This document shows positions 10,560 to 21,232 of a stretch of 64,000 nt of DNA, piece by piece. Source of the DNA: Cricetomys ansorgei (Eukaryota; Chordata; Mammalia; Rodentia; Nesomyidae); NCBI GenBank assembly GCA_026225945.1, contig JAMJFZ010001133.1, positions 8,514,501 through 8,578,500 of the forward strand. Reading direction: 5' to 3'. Under the pieces are notes generated by a model that did no database searches, had not been told where the DNA came from, and saw nothing but the letters and a program-made list of their open reading frames with translations. A program made the position numbers and the translations under genes. The stretch's first letter is position 1. Each line of letters starts with the position of its first letter.

Positions 10560-13300
10560 GAAAGGAAACAATCAAACTTTGCTGGATCTATTGGATACTG
10601 GTTCTGAATTAACACTGATTCTGAATGATTCTCAAGAAACACTGTTGCCCTCCAGATAAAGAAAGGGCTTATGGAAGTCAAGTGATTAAGGGAGTTTTGA
10701 CTAAAATTTGACTCACAGTAGGTCCAGTGGTTCCCCAAACTCATTCTACTGCTATTTCCCCATTCCCATGATGTATAATTGGGATAGATATACTTAGAAA
10801 TTGACAGAATTCTCACATTGGTTCCCTGACCTGTGAGTGAGGGCTATTACAATTGGAAAGGTTAAATGGAAGTCTTTAGAACCAATTACCTTTGTCATGG
10901 AAAATAGTGAATCAAAACAGTATTGCATCGCATCCCTGAAGAAACTGCAAAAATTAGTGCCATCATCAAGGACCTGAAAGATGCAGGGGTGGTGGTTCAC
11001 ACCACATCTCCCTTTAGCTCTCCTATCTGGCCAGTGCAGAAGACAGATGTATTGTAGAGAATGACAGTTGACTATAGAAAACTCAATCATGTAGTGACTG
11101 ATTGTAGCTGCTATATCAGATATGGTATCCTTACTTGAACAGATTAACACATTTGGCAAGATGTATACAGCTATTGATCTAGCAAATGTCTTTTTCTCAG
11201 TAATTGCCCATAAGGACCACCAGAAATAATTTACTTTCACTTGGCAATGGCAGTAGTATACCTTTATAGTTTCACTTCAAGGATATTTTAACTCTCCAGT
11301 CCTTTGTCCTAACTTAGAAGGGATCTTGATTATCTGTCTCTTCCACAAAATATCACATTAAGGCATTATATTGATGACATTATGTTGATTGGCCAAGTGA
11401 GCAGGAAGTAGAAACCACTTTAGAATCACTGGTAACACATAAGCTCATCAGAGGATGGGAAATAAATTCAACCAAAATTCTACCTTAGTGAAATTCTTAG
11501 GAGTCCAGTGGTATGGGGCATACAGAGTTATTCCTTCAAAGGTGAAGAATAAGTTATTGTACCTGGCCCCTCCCACCACCATCATTTAGTGATCCTGTTT
11601 AAGTGCTGGAGAGATCACATTCCTCATTTGGGTGAGTTATTCTAGCATATATACCAAGTGACTCAGAAAACTGATAGCTTTGTGTTAGACCTGGAACAGG
11701 AGAAGTCTCTTCAACAGGTACAGACTACTGTACAACTCCACCACTTATAGCATATGATCCAGCAAACCTGATGGTATTTGAGGTGTCGGTGGCAGATAGG
11801 GAGTCTTTGGAGGCCTTTGGCAGGCCTCTATAGGTTAGTCAGAGAAAAGACTTTTGGAATTTTAGAGCAAGGCTCTACCATCTTCTACAAACAGCTATTC
11901 TCTCTTTGGAATACAGCTCTTGGCTTGCTATTGGGACTTAGTGGAAACTGAATGTTTACAGTGGATGACCAAGTTACCATGCAAACTGAAAGCTGTCCAT
12001 CATTATCTGGGTATTATTTGACCCACCAAGTCATAAAATAGGACTTGCACAACAACAATCTATTATCAAGTGGAAGTGGCATATATGTGATCTGGCCCAA
12101 GCAGGCCCTGAAGGCACAAGCAGGTTACATGAAGAAGTTGTCCAAATGCCTATGGTTTCTACTCCTTTTACAATTCCCTTTGCTGCCAAGTACACACCTC
12201 ATAAGGTGTGCCCTATCATCAGTTGACAGAGGAAGAGTAGGACCTGGTTTACTGATGGTTCTTCATGTTACACCAGCAGGGCTCAGAAATGGAAATTGTA
12301 GCATTACAACCCCTTTCTGGGACAACCCTGAAATTCACGAGCAAAGAGAAATCTTCACAGTGGGAAGAACTTCAGGCAGGACATATGGTCACATATTTTG
12401 TTTGGAAGAAAAAAATGGCTAGATGTGTGTGTGCTTAATGTGTTCAGTGTGTTCACTGATTCATGGCTTGTAGCCAATGGATTAGCTAGATAGATGATCA
12501 GGGACTTGGAAATAGCATGATTGGAAAATTAGTGAAAAAGACATCTGTGGAAGAAGTATGTGGATAGATCTCTCCAAATGGGTGAAGGATGTGAAGATAA
12601 TCATATCCCACGTAAATGCTCAGCAAATGCTCTTCAAAATGTGATTTTAGGTGAGAAGGAATTCAATAATCAAGTACATAGGATGACCTGTTCTGTGAAC
12701 AGTCAACCTTTTCCCTCAGCCATTCCTGTCATTGCCCAATGAACCCAGGAACAAAGTGGCACTGTGGCAGAGATGGAGCTTATTCATGGGCTCAACAACA
12801 TGGACTTCCATTCAACTAGGCTGATGTGGCTACAGCTGCTGCTGAGTTCCAGATCTGCCAACAGCAGAGACCAACACTGAGTGCAGATATGTCACCATTC
12901 CCAAGGTGCCAGCTAGCAACCTAATGGCAAGTTGACCTTATTGAACCACTTCCTCTGTGGAAAGCTTTGTCCTTACTGGAGTAGATATTTGTTCTGGTTG
13001 TGAATTTGCCTTTCCTGCATATAATGCTTTCTGCCAAAACCACCATCCATGTACTTATAGAATGTCACATCCACTGACTGTCATTGTATTCCACAGAGTA
13101 TTGCTTCTGAGCAAGGAACTCACCACAGCTAGAGAAGTGTGACAATGGACCTGTGATCAGGGAATCCACTGGTCTTTGTTTCCCCACCATCCTGAAGAGG
13201 TTACCCTAATAGAAAGATAGAATGGCCTTTGGGAGTCACAGTTATAGTGTCAATTAAGTGGCAACAGCCTAGAGGGCTGGGGCAGGGTTCTTCAGAAGGC
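10560..13300 (+). pseudogene. Broken pol of the ERVL provirus (protease, RT, RNase H, integrase)
   Basis: Motifs that remain readable: aspartic protease DTGS at 10594-10605; the start of the RT domain around 11061; RT active-site YIDD at 11367-11378; RNase H TDGS at 12251-12262; integrase core near 12925-13230, with a first aspartate near 12984. The second acidic position, in the xQGTH motif near 13109, reads Glu where Asp is usual, and a stop follows the third-glutamate motif near 13217. These motifs fall in different frames, and TAG at 11055 precedes the RT core, so no functional polyprotein is possible. Confidence 0.8.
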
Positions 13301-13459
13301 AGCATATGCTATATCAGCATCCAATATATGATACAGTCTCTCTCATAGCCAGGATCCACAGATCAAGAAATCAAGAGGTGTAAAGAGAATAGCTCCACTA
13401 GTAACCCACTGGGAAAAATTTTACATCCTATTTCTAAGACCTTAAGTTTTGCTGGCCTA

Positions 13460-13800
13460 GAATTTTAGTTTCAGACTGCAGAGCACTCCTGCCAGAAGCC
13501 ACAACAAACCTTCCATTAAACTGGGAGTTCAGACTTTCTCCTGGTCACTTTGGGCTTCTGATGCCCTAAAACCAACAGAGTAAGAAAGGAATAACAGTGT
13601 TGGAAGGAGTGATTAATCTAAGTTACCATGGAGAAACTGGATTGCTTCCCCACAATGGAGATAAGAAAGATTATGTATGGAGTGCAGGAGATCCTTTATG
13701 GCATCTCTTGGTGTTACTATGTCGTGTGCTTAAAATCAGTGAGAAACTACAACAACCTAATCCAGGCAGGATGACAAAGGCCACAGATCCTACAGGAATG
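13460..13800 (+). pseudogene. dUTPase-like segment of the ERVL provirus
   Basis: A GHFGLLMP-like motif near 13545 is followed, from 13606, by a GVI..xYHGE motif typical of trimeric dUTPases. In the usual motif the residue after GVI is Asp, while here it reads Asn. A 70-residue open stretch covers 13597-13809, but a stop lies just upstream. The location downstream of integrase is the ERVL arrangement. Confidence 0.7.
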
Positions 13801-14231
13801 AATGCATAGGTCATTCCTTAGGAAAAGAGCCAAACCTGCTGAGATTCTTGAGGAGGGTGGAAAAAATGTAGAATGGGTAGTAGAGAAAGGTAATTATAAA
13901 TACCAGTTAAGGCCAGGTGACCAGTTGGAGAGACGAGAATTACAGATGACACCAGTGTTTCTATCATATTTTGCTAACGATTTTGTACAGATTATTGTGC
14001 TTTCTTTCCTCATTTTTATTGTGTGATATGTCAATGTGTAACACCAATGAAAAGAATATCAATGGTTATCGTATTTAAATTTGAGATACTAAAAGAATGT
14101 TCCCTAAGGGACATTGCTACTTATTCTAAAATTATAATGTTGTTTGTGAGGGATAGTTACATCATGTTAGGTGTTATCATGACCTGGTTAAATATACAAC
14201 ATGTTTGCAATTGTACATGGGACACTCTCTT

Positions 14232-14603
14232 AGCTTGGGTTTCTATTTCTGTGATGAAACACCATGACTTAAAAGTTGTGCAGGAAAGGTTTTATTTGAC
14301 TTACAGTTCCATATTGACGTTCATCATTGAAGGAAATCAGGAACAACTCAAAGAGTGTAGGAACCTGGAGGGAGGAACTGATGCAGAGGCCATGGATGGG
14401 TGCTGCTTACTGGCTTGCTCCCCATGGCTTGCTCAGCCTGCTTTCTCATAGAGCCCAAGACCACCAGCCCAGGGATGGGACCACCCACAACAGTCTGTGC
14501 CCTCCGCCTTGCAGCTAGATCTTAAGGAGGCATTTAGCCAGCTGAGATTTCCTCCTTTCAGATAACTCTAGCTTATGTCAAATTGATATATAACTACCCA
14601 GTA
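14232..14603 (-). mobile_element. MaLR LTR nested in the ERVL provirus, antisense
   Basis: GGGTTTCTATTTCTGTGATGAAACACC at one end and CTCTAGCTTATGTCAAATTGA at the other are the inverted borders of an MT/ORR1-type LTR, with the GGAGGAACTGATGCAGAGGCCATGGATGG block inside. The host provirus resumes on both sides. Confidence 0.75.
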
Positions 14604-14651
14604 CAGATATTTATATCATGTTTAGTCATTATTATCATTGCCTCATTATTT

Positions 14652-15115
14652 TGAAAAGGCTAAAGGTTTCAGTTTTGACAACAAGCTAGTAGGTAGGCCT
14701 AAGTTTCATGTTCCTGACAGAGGCCTAAGTTTTATGTCCTTGACAGTTAGGTACAGCCCGTTCTTGGAAATGAGAACTGAAAAACAATACTGAGAAGAAC
14801 CACAGGTACAGGATCCCCAGCCAATCATCTTCGGCTGGGAATTTCCCAACCCCACAACAAGGATGTACCCCTTGCCAGCACCAATTAGTTTAAAGGTCAG
14901 CAAACTGCTTATTTTGTGAACCAATGAAAATGTGCCAAATACTCTGTAACTGACTTTGCCTCTAAAAATTCTATAAAACCCTGTGTGAGCTGTTCTCAGG
15001 GTTTCACTCCTTCTCTTGCCTCGTAGGGTAGTGAGTGTTGACCCTAGCATGCTAGCAATAAAGCCTCTTGTGTTGGCATTGACCTCAAGTCCTGGTGGTT
15101 TCTCGGGGGTCTTCA
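14652..15115 (+). mobile_element. Class I (gammaretrovirus-like) solo LTR nested in the ERVL provirus
   Basis: It starts TGAAAAGG and ends GGGGGTCTTCA. Promoter parts are in order: CCAATCA at 14820, CCAATGAAAA at 14922, CTATAAAACCC at 14971 and AATAAAGCC at 15057. This U3-R-U5 layout is that of murine-type class I LTRs. No internal sequence is attached, so it is a solo LTR. Its left border is less certain than its right. Confidence 0.65.
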
Positions 15116-15190
15116 CCCAGTGGGCACTTCACTTGTTTTCATTTGGAAATTAATCATGACATAAAGAGATGTGATTGTGCATCAAGCTGA

Positions 15191-15203
15191 CTAGGGGTGG
15201 AAT
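15191..15203 (+). other. Polypurine tract before the ERVL 3' LTR
   Basis: AGGGGTGGAAT lies immediately upstream of the TGTGAT start of the 3' LTR, the position used for plus-strand priming. Confidence 0.6.
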
Positions 15204-15700
15204 TGTGATGGTTGTTTTTGGTTGTCAGCTTGATTACATCTGGAATTAGCTAAAATCCCAAAATGGAAGGACAACCTCTGGGGGATTTTTGCTTAATTTG
15301 AGGTTGGAAAACACACCTTTAATCCAATCTTTTGAGATGAAAAGACCCATTTCTAATATGCTATGCCTTCTGTTGGAAGCCTATATAAGAACATGGAAAA
15401 AGAAAGTTTTGCTCTTTGACTGCTGTTTTCACCTCACTAGGAAAGGCCATTCCTTCACTGACATGAGAACCAACTTCTTCAGGATTAAAGGGTATACTGA
15501 AGACCAGCTGGGACATCCAGCCTTGTAGACGTCGCAACTACTGGATTTTGGAGCCTTACATTCATAGACAGCTATTATTGCATTAGCTTGACCACAGCCT
15601 ATAAATCATTCTAATAAATCATACACACATACACACAGAGATATTTATAGATAGATTCATTCTATAAGTCTAATTATTCTAAAGAACTCTGACTAATATA
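15204..15700 (+). mobile_element. 3' LTR of the ERVL provirus (MT2-like)
   Basis: It aligns block by block with the 5' LTR. It has CCTATATAAGAAC as TATA region near 15380 and TTCTAATAAATC as poly-A signal near 15610. The end reads GACTAATA; CCAC follows, as before the 5' LTR. Confidence 0.85.
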
Positions 15701-15721
15701 CCACTGTCAATATAAATTTTT

Positions 15722-16070
15722 GTCTGAGTTTGCTTTCTTTTGCTTTGATAAAGTGCCCTGACCCAAAGAAACTTGTGGAAGAAGGAATTCTTCTTTTTGC
15801 TCTGACTCTCCTTTAGTAACTAAGGCAGGATTTGATGCAGAGGCCAGGAAAGAATGTTGAATAATGGTTTGTTTTTTTGTTTTTTTTCTCATGGCTTATT
15901 CAACATACTCTCATATACAACCCAGGACCTCTTGCCCAGGAATATCATAGGTCATAGAGGACTGAGCCTCCCACGTGAATCATTAATCAAGGAAAAGCCC
16001 CACAGATTCGCCCGATGGAGGTATTTTCTCATTCTCTCATCCCAGGTGAACCTAACTTGTTCCAGTTTGA
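15722..16070 (-). mobile_element. MaLR LTR, antisense, diverged
   Basis: CCTGACCCAAAGAAACTTGTGGAAGAAGG, GATGCAGAGGCCAGGAAAG, CCCAGGACCTCTTGCCCAGG and the AATCATTAATCAAGGAAAAGCCCC block match inverted MT/ORR1-type LTR order. An A run lies at the right edge. Confidence 0.65.
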
Positions 16071-16599
16071 AAAAAAAAAAAAAACACTAACAATATCTAA
16101 CAATTTACCTGAGTTGTATAGATAATTTAGAACCTAAAACACTGTTTAACACAATGGCCCACTTCCAAAGAAAAGATCTGCATTGTTTCTGTCTAGAATA
16201 AGGTGTGGTTATCTATTTTAAGCAGCAGAGTGTACCTTTTAATAAAACAAGAGTGGACCTGGGGCTTTTAGAAAGCTTGCTTTCATTTAGATAAAAGCAC
16301 TTTGAACTGTAATGGGGGCAATGTTCTCCACCATCCCAGCTTTTAGAGACTGGCTGTCTAGCCAGCCAAGGGACTGGGGACTTGTTCCTTAGAGGATCAG
16401 GTATCTGGCACCTCTCCTTTGGATGCCTCCATTCCAGGACCAAAAGGCTCAAGGAATGAAACAACTTCCTCTCAAGGTCTGTTTGATAGCTTCTTATAAA
16501 GATTATGACTGTGAGAACAAAGGAGACACCAGAAGCTCATGACCCTCCCAAATGTATTTATCTTGAGGGTTTCATACTCCCAAACAGTTACTAAAGTCA

Positions 16600-16650
<51 letters not shown>

Positions 16651-17800
16651 GACACAGTGAAGGCTTTTTCTTACTATTCTGGACGTTTTTCTCTATACTT
16701 AATTCAATTATTGTAAAAGTCTAAAGTTACCTTCCCCGGCTTAACCCCAAATACCTAGAAAGTGTTTTATATTCTGGGAAAAGATAATTTTCTCTCTTAA
16801 TATTCAGCTTTCTATACAATAATTTTTAGACATTCAAAACACATAATTTAAAACCTAGAATAAAAACAAACTCACTTTTGTTCTTGATTTTTGTGAACTT
16901 ACCTTTTCACTAAACTAATGAATCAGAAGGATGATGTTAGCTTTGTATAGAAGAAATATGATGCTAATCATATTGATAACAAGGAAAAACACTAGAAAAT
17001 GATAAAGTCTAGGTGGTTATGGAAAAGCTATACTTCTGCGAATATTTGGAGATGGAGCTATAAATGTGGACAGTAGGATACTAAGGAGGAGTGCCATTAA
17101 AGAAATAAATTGAAGAGATAAAATCTGAGCAGGCAAACAAGAACTAAGAGCATCTTTCTGAAGTCATAAAAGGAAATAGAAAACTATTATTCTAAAGTGC
17201 CAGAGGAAGTTGTATTCTTGCAATTTTAAAAGTCGGAAAGTATGGATAGCAATTTTGATGTCAGCCCCTCCTCATAAAATGATTTACCAGATCCTCATGT
17301 TGTATAAGCTAGAATATAACAATAAAATATAACAAATTAATAAAGATTATTTGTCACTATTTCCCAATCTACTCTGTAGTGTTGGTCTATACTGTAGGTT
17401 TTTTTTTTTTTAGGTTATACTAACAGCCCTTATTAATCATTTCAGAGCATAGATATTGAACTCTTAAGTTAATGATATAAATGTCAAATGGAAATATAAT
17501 TCAATAAAGATGTTTTAATTACAGTACGCTTTATATGATATGCAAACTTTTGAAATGACTCTAAGAACAAACTACACCACACAACTCTTCAGTGAACCAA
17601 AGAGCCTAATAAAACAAATTAAAATTTCAATTTCTGTAAACATACAGAAGTATTTGTGTTCGTTACATCTGAAGAAAACTTATATCCTAAATGTTTACAA
17701 TTAGTTTGGTATATTATACATCCACAGTGTAAGACATCTTATGAACCTAAAGTTTTCTTCTACAAATCTGCATTTTTTAAAAAGTAAGCAATTTTGGATT
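16071..17800. other. AT-rich flank with a CA microsatellite, otherwise nothing recognised
   Basis: Apart from the CA run at 16600-16648 and a T run near 17400, no named repeat and no gene is evident. Confidence 0.5.
16600..16648 (+). repeat. CA microsatellite, about 24 uninterrupted units
   Basis: This is a perfect CA dinucleotide array. Confidence 0.97.
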
Positions 17801-17804
17801 GATG

Positions 17805-17990
17805 AGAAAGGTCGATGCTTAGAGCACTCACCAGATAAGCATAAAGACAGGCATTAAATTCACAGAATACATGTTAACAGGTGGGCTTCATGGCCTCCTT
17901 GTAATCCTACATGGTGGATAGAGACACTGGAGAAGCAGAACAAACCAGTTAGCAAGATGAGCCATATCAATAAATTCTGGGTTTCACTAA
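17805..17990 (+). mobile_element. B3-like SINE, diverged
   Basis: GATGAGAAAGGTCGATGCTTAGAGCACTC resembles the tRNA-like head. The middle (TCATGGCCTCCTTGTAATCC) and the AGCAAGATGAGCCATATC block recur in the element at 24075. Confidence 0.45.
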
Positions 17991-18114
17991 AAAAAAAAAC
18001 TGCCTTTTTGTAATAGGATAGAAAAGCAATGGAAGATGATTCTGGACATCAACTTCAGCTCTCTAAATGCACTTATGAATGTGTGCCCATATACGTGTGA
18101 AAGTACATATATAA

Positions 18115-18147
18115 TACACACACGCGCGCGCACACACACATACACAC
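18115..18147 (+). repeat. CA/CG simple repeat
   Basis: CACACGCGCGCGCACACACAC is an alternating purine-pyrimidine tract. Confidence 0.9.
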
Positions 18148-18149
18148 CA

Positions 18150-19469
18150 ATGGAAAAAGAATTAACTCAAATTTGCTATCTTTTTATCATTTTAACACTT
18201 TCATCATGTTCTGAAGCTTCACATAAATCTTTAAACCTTTTGTATTTTGGTTTTAATTTTTACAGAGTATTCATCACTCACCTATAGTCTTCTTGATCTT
18301 TGATGCTGTGACGCCTTGTTATCAATATACACTGAGCTGGAACAGGACTATCAGGACAGAACAGAAAGCATACAAATTCATTGCATGCTGGGGAACACCT
18401 GCTTCAGCTGTGTGAAAGCATGCCGGGTTTGAGACACATTTCACACCCATGCAACTCATTCCATTTGAAATTACTTGATCCTCACAGACATTCACAGTTC
18501 TTTGAATTCCAATGTGACAACAATTTCAATTCAGCTTTGAAAATGCTCTGACATTAGTAGGAAAAGAATGAAACGAGGAAATCTAACTGATTTTACTATA
18601 TGTGGCTCTCCCAGTAACTTCAGTAAGACAAAAACAGTTTTAAAAACAATATAATAAATAGTAAGTGGTGAGACTTATTTAAGACAGGAGAATGAATTTA
18701 AATGATTAATGAAGTTTTAAGCTATAGTCTGCTAAGTACTAAGAAAGGAGTGACGAATAAGTCACAATGTAAGTGACCTGTGAGAACTTGAGCAGATCCC
18801 CAGCATTTGATTGGCATGGGTTAAAGTGAGGATTTGTGAAGCAACATATTAGGTGCTGAGTTATACTTTTTGGAAAGACAATTTCCCTGGCAGATGATTG
18901 GTACTGAGTAATATTGAAAGGAATCCACTGGGACCAAAGGGAATGAGGAATAATAAATGAGAGAGACATCCTTAATTGCTTATTTGTTTGTTTCAAATCA
19001 AGGTGGAATGTAACTAACTAGAAGGAGATTAAAAAAAAAAAAGAGATGCTAGACCACTGTAAATGTACCTTAGAAAAGGAATATGAGATAATCTGAGATC
19101 CTGCAGTAATACCCCCTGAATCTCTGGACATGGGAAGCAATGATAACTGGAGAAGCCTAGAGAACCCAGGGATTGGAGACATGGAATGTCCTGTGTGGGA
19201 ATTTGTGTTTTTATTTCATATTATTCAAAATCTCTATTTCTAGCTTTGCTCCTACAAATACTACTGCCATGAATTAAGAATAGTGAAGTTATAGAAATTT
19301 CTTCCTTAATGATAATATGTACTGAAAGGAAGTGCAGTTGAAAGGAAAACTATTTAAATGAGCTTACATTGGTGAGTGATCTACTGAAAAATAAAGAGAA
19401 AATTTGCCTGTAATTGCAGTCCCTCCTGTTGAGGCAAATGCACCTTTTGGAAGAGTTAATACATTCTGT
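18150..19469. other. No recognisable feature downstream of Pcdh18
   Basis: This is unique-looking sequence without a named repeat. It may include undetected distal 3' UTR or regulatory elements. Confidence 0.5.
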
Positions 19470-19480
19470 TTAATGTGGGA

Positions 19481-19486
19481 TTTATT
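19481..19486 (-). terminator. Candidate distal polyadenylation signal for Pcdh18
   Basis: A second AATAAA on the transcribed strand lies about 1.75 kb after the stop. The choice between this and the proximal site cannot be made from sequence alone. Confidence 0.4.
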
Positions 19487-19958
19487 TGAGAATTTAATTA
19501 TCTTAGGTTTAGCCACTTTGGGGTTACCTCAGTTAGATAATACGTCAATCCCCTGCTGTAAGCCTGGGTGGGGGAGCTTATTTTAGTCTCTTGGAACGCT
19601 CGTAAGGTATCCTCTTTTCTTCTTGCTCAATTTAGCATGACATGTTCTGAGAAAGTTTTCTGTAACTTGAGCAATATTTAAGCTGTGAATATTTGTGTTT
19701 TTGTTTACATTCCAAATACATTTATCATATAAAACAGAAGAAATCCAAGCAATTACTCACATTCCCATGACAGGTCTCTGACTCATTCCCTTTCCATCAT
19801 GATTTTGTTGGTTGCCAAGCCACTTGACTATTCTTTTTGTCATTTGATGCCCAACCCTGAAACCCTTTCAGAGAGCATTTTGAGCATGCAAAGCACTTAA
19901 ACACATCAGAACAGGGTTCTGACTTATAGACAGTTTCTCAGCTGTGCTTTAATTTCTT

Positions 19959-19964
19959 TTTATT
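19959..19964 (-). terminator. Candidate proximal polyadenylation signal for Pcdh18
   Basis: TTTATT on the plus strand is AATAAA on the transcribed strand, about 1.27 kb after the stop. It is the first canonical hexamer I found downstream; an ATTAAA variant occurs earlier near 21090. Confidence 0.4.
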
Positions 19965-21146
19965 TTCACTGACAGTAAAATTTTCTGGAGAGTACAATCA
20001 AGATAGTGTATTAATAGAAATAACATTCATAGAAGCTTGGACATAAATGATAATAGTCATAATAAGGATCTCAGCGTACCAAGGCATTCCACACAGAAAG
20101 ATAACAGCACAATAAATAAAGTTCTCATTTGTCACATGATAAATCAAACAAAAATGCAGTAAGAAAAACATGACCTTATAAATGTTCAAATGCTAAAATA
20201 CAAGCAAAACCATGAAAGCATGCACAAGAGACAAAAGCTAAAAGTGAATATTTATAGCCAAAAAAAGACAATGCAGTCAATACAAATGTTCAAGTATTAT
20301 GAGAAGAGAAGGGGAGATTCAAATAGAAGTTGCAGATAAACCAATTATTTTTGCTACCCTGGGGGTGGAGTATCTGTCTTTGTCTATTCGTACTCCATGC
20401 TTATAGAATATATAATGTCATTCATCTAGAGTACAGATTCCACTTCATTAGATCATATTTCATATGGTTAGAATCAAATCAGATTCACTGTTTAGTTTAA
20501 TTATAAGTAGACATTTTGCTACTGAAAAAAATATTTTCAAGATCAAACCAGGGTGATTTTCTGCAATTACAGGAGCCACTGGCAACATAGATGGACACAT
20601 TGTTGCTTTGAAGAATTCATGTGCCAATACCTTCCCATAAACACCTCAGGATGCTTTTAGGTCCCAAAATAGGTTTACTTCATTCTTCCATTTTGCTGTA
20701 AGAAGTGATTTATCATAGCTAATAAAAAGTAGTGAAAATAATAATCATAAAAATTGTTTCTAATGATGGTTAATTTTTTTTTTTTTGCAAATATTGAAAA
20801 GAAAGTTGAATTGCTAATAAAACTAAGATTACATAATGCATTTGTGGGGTTGTTCATACAGCATAATTCTGCCCCCAACTTAACTAATCTAAGCAGTACC
20901 TTTGGTTGAAAAGGATATAGATTCAAACAGTGGCTAGTTTCTGCATGATTAGGAAAAACATGTTTGTCATGGGAGTAAAAAAATAAAATTCGTCTGTTAA
21001 ATTACACATAAATATAAGGTACAAATGTATTTTTAAAATACAGATTAAAATAATCACACTTGCATCGTGTACATATGAAAATACAGTATTTAATATTCAA
21101 TATACACAGACACATTTATGATAAATGCAACTATTTGGCAATGCCA

Positions 21147-21171
21147 GTTTTGTTTTGTTTTGTTTTGTTTC
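21147..21171 (-). repeat. CAAAA pentanucleotide run in Pcdh18 3' UTR
   Basis: On the plus strand TTTTG is repeated about five times, giving CAAAA repeats in the mRNA shortly after the stop codon. Confidence 0.85.
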
Positions 21172-21232
21172 GGGGATTTCCCTGTCCTCTAATTCCACAC
21201 GCATGGAAACACAAAAACTCGGCTAAAGTCTC

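Larger units (their letters stand above)
9005..15700 (+). mobile_element. Degenerate ERVL (MT2-type) provirus, two LTRs, no env
   Basis: Related LTRs at 9005-9481 and 15204-15700 enclose a primer-binding site, pol-like segments in the order protease, RT, RNase H, integrase, dUTPase, and a purine tract before the 3' LTR. A dUTPase downstream of integrase and the lack of any env-like segment fit class III ERVL. CCAC occurs on both outer borders (9001-9004 and 15701-15704), as expected from a short target duplication. The copy is inactive: motif frames change repeatedly and stops are common. A MaLR LTR and a class I LTR have inserted between dUTPase and the 3' LTR. Confidence 0.85.
19470..21232 (-). 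other. Pcdh18: Pcdh18 3' UTR, distal end uncertain
   Basis: This sequence lies directly after the stop codon on the transcribed strand. It is AT-rich, with a CAAAA pentanucleotide run about 60 nt after the stop. The end was chosen only from candidate AATAAA hexamers at 19959-19964 and 19481-19486, so the true 3' end could be at either or elsewhere. No recognisable transposon was seen inside. Confidence 0.6.

Noticed and set aside
10794..11240. 148-codon open frame on the minus strand
   Set aside because: It lies opposite the RT segment of the ERVL remnant, whose motifs read on the plus strand; it is a shadow of decayed coding sequence.
12045..12422. 125-codon open frame on the plus strand
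   Set aside because: It overlaps the RNase H segment but in a frame different from the one carrying TDGS, so it is accidental.
13597..13809. Possible independent host dUTPase gene
   Set aside because: It sits inside a provirus, in the position expected for ERVL, and is preceded by stops; it is part of the retroviral remnant.
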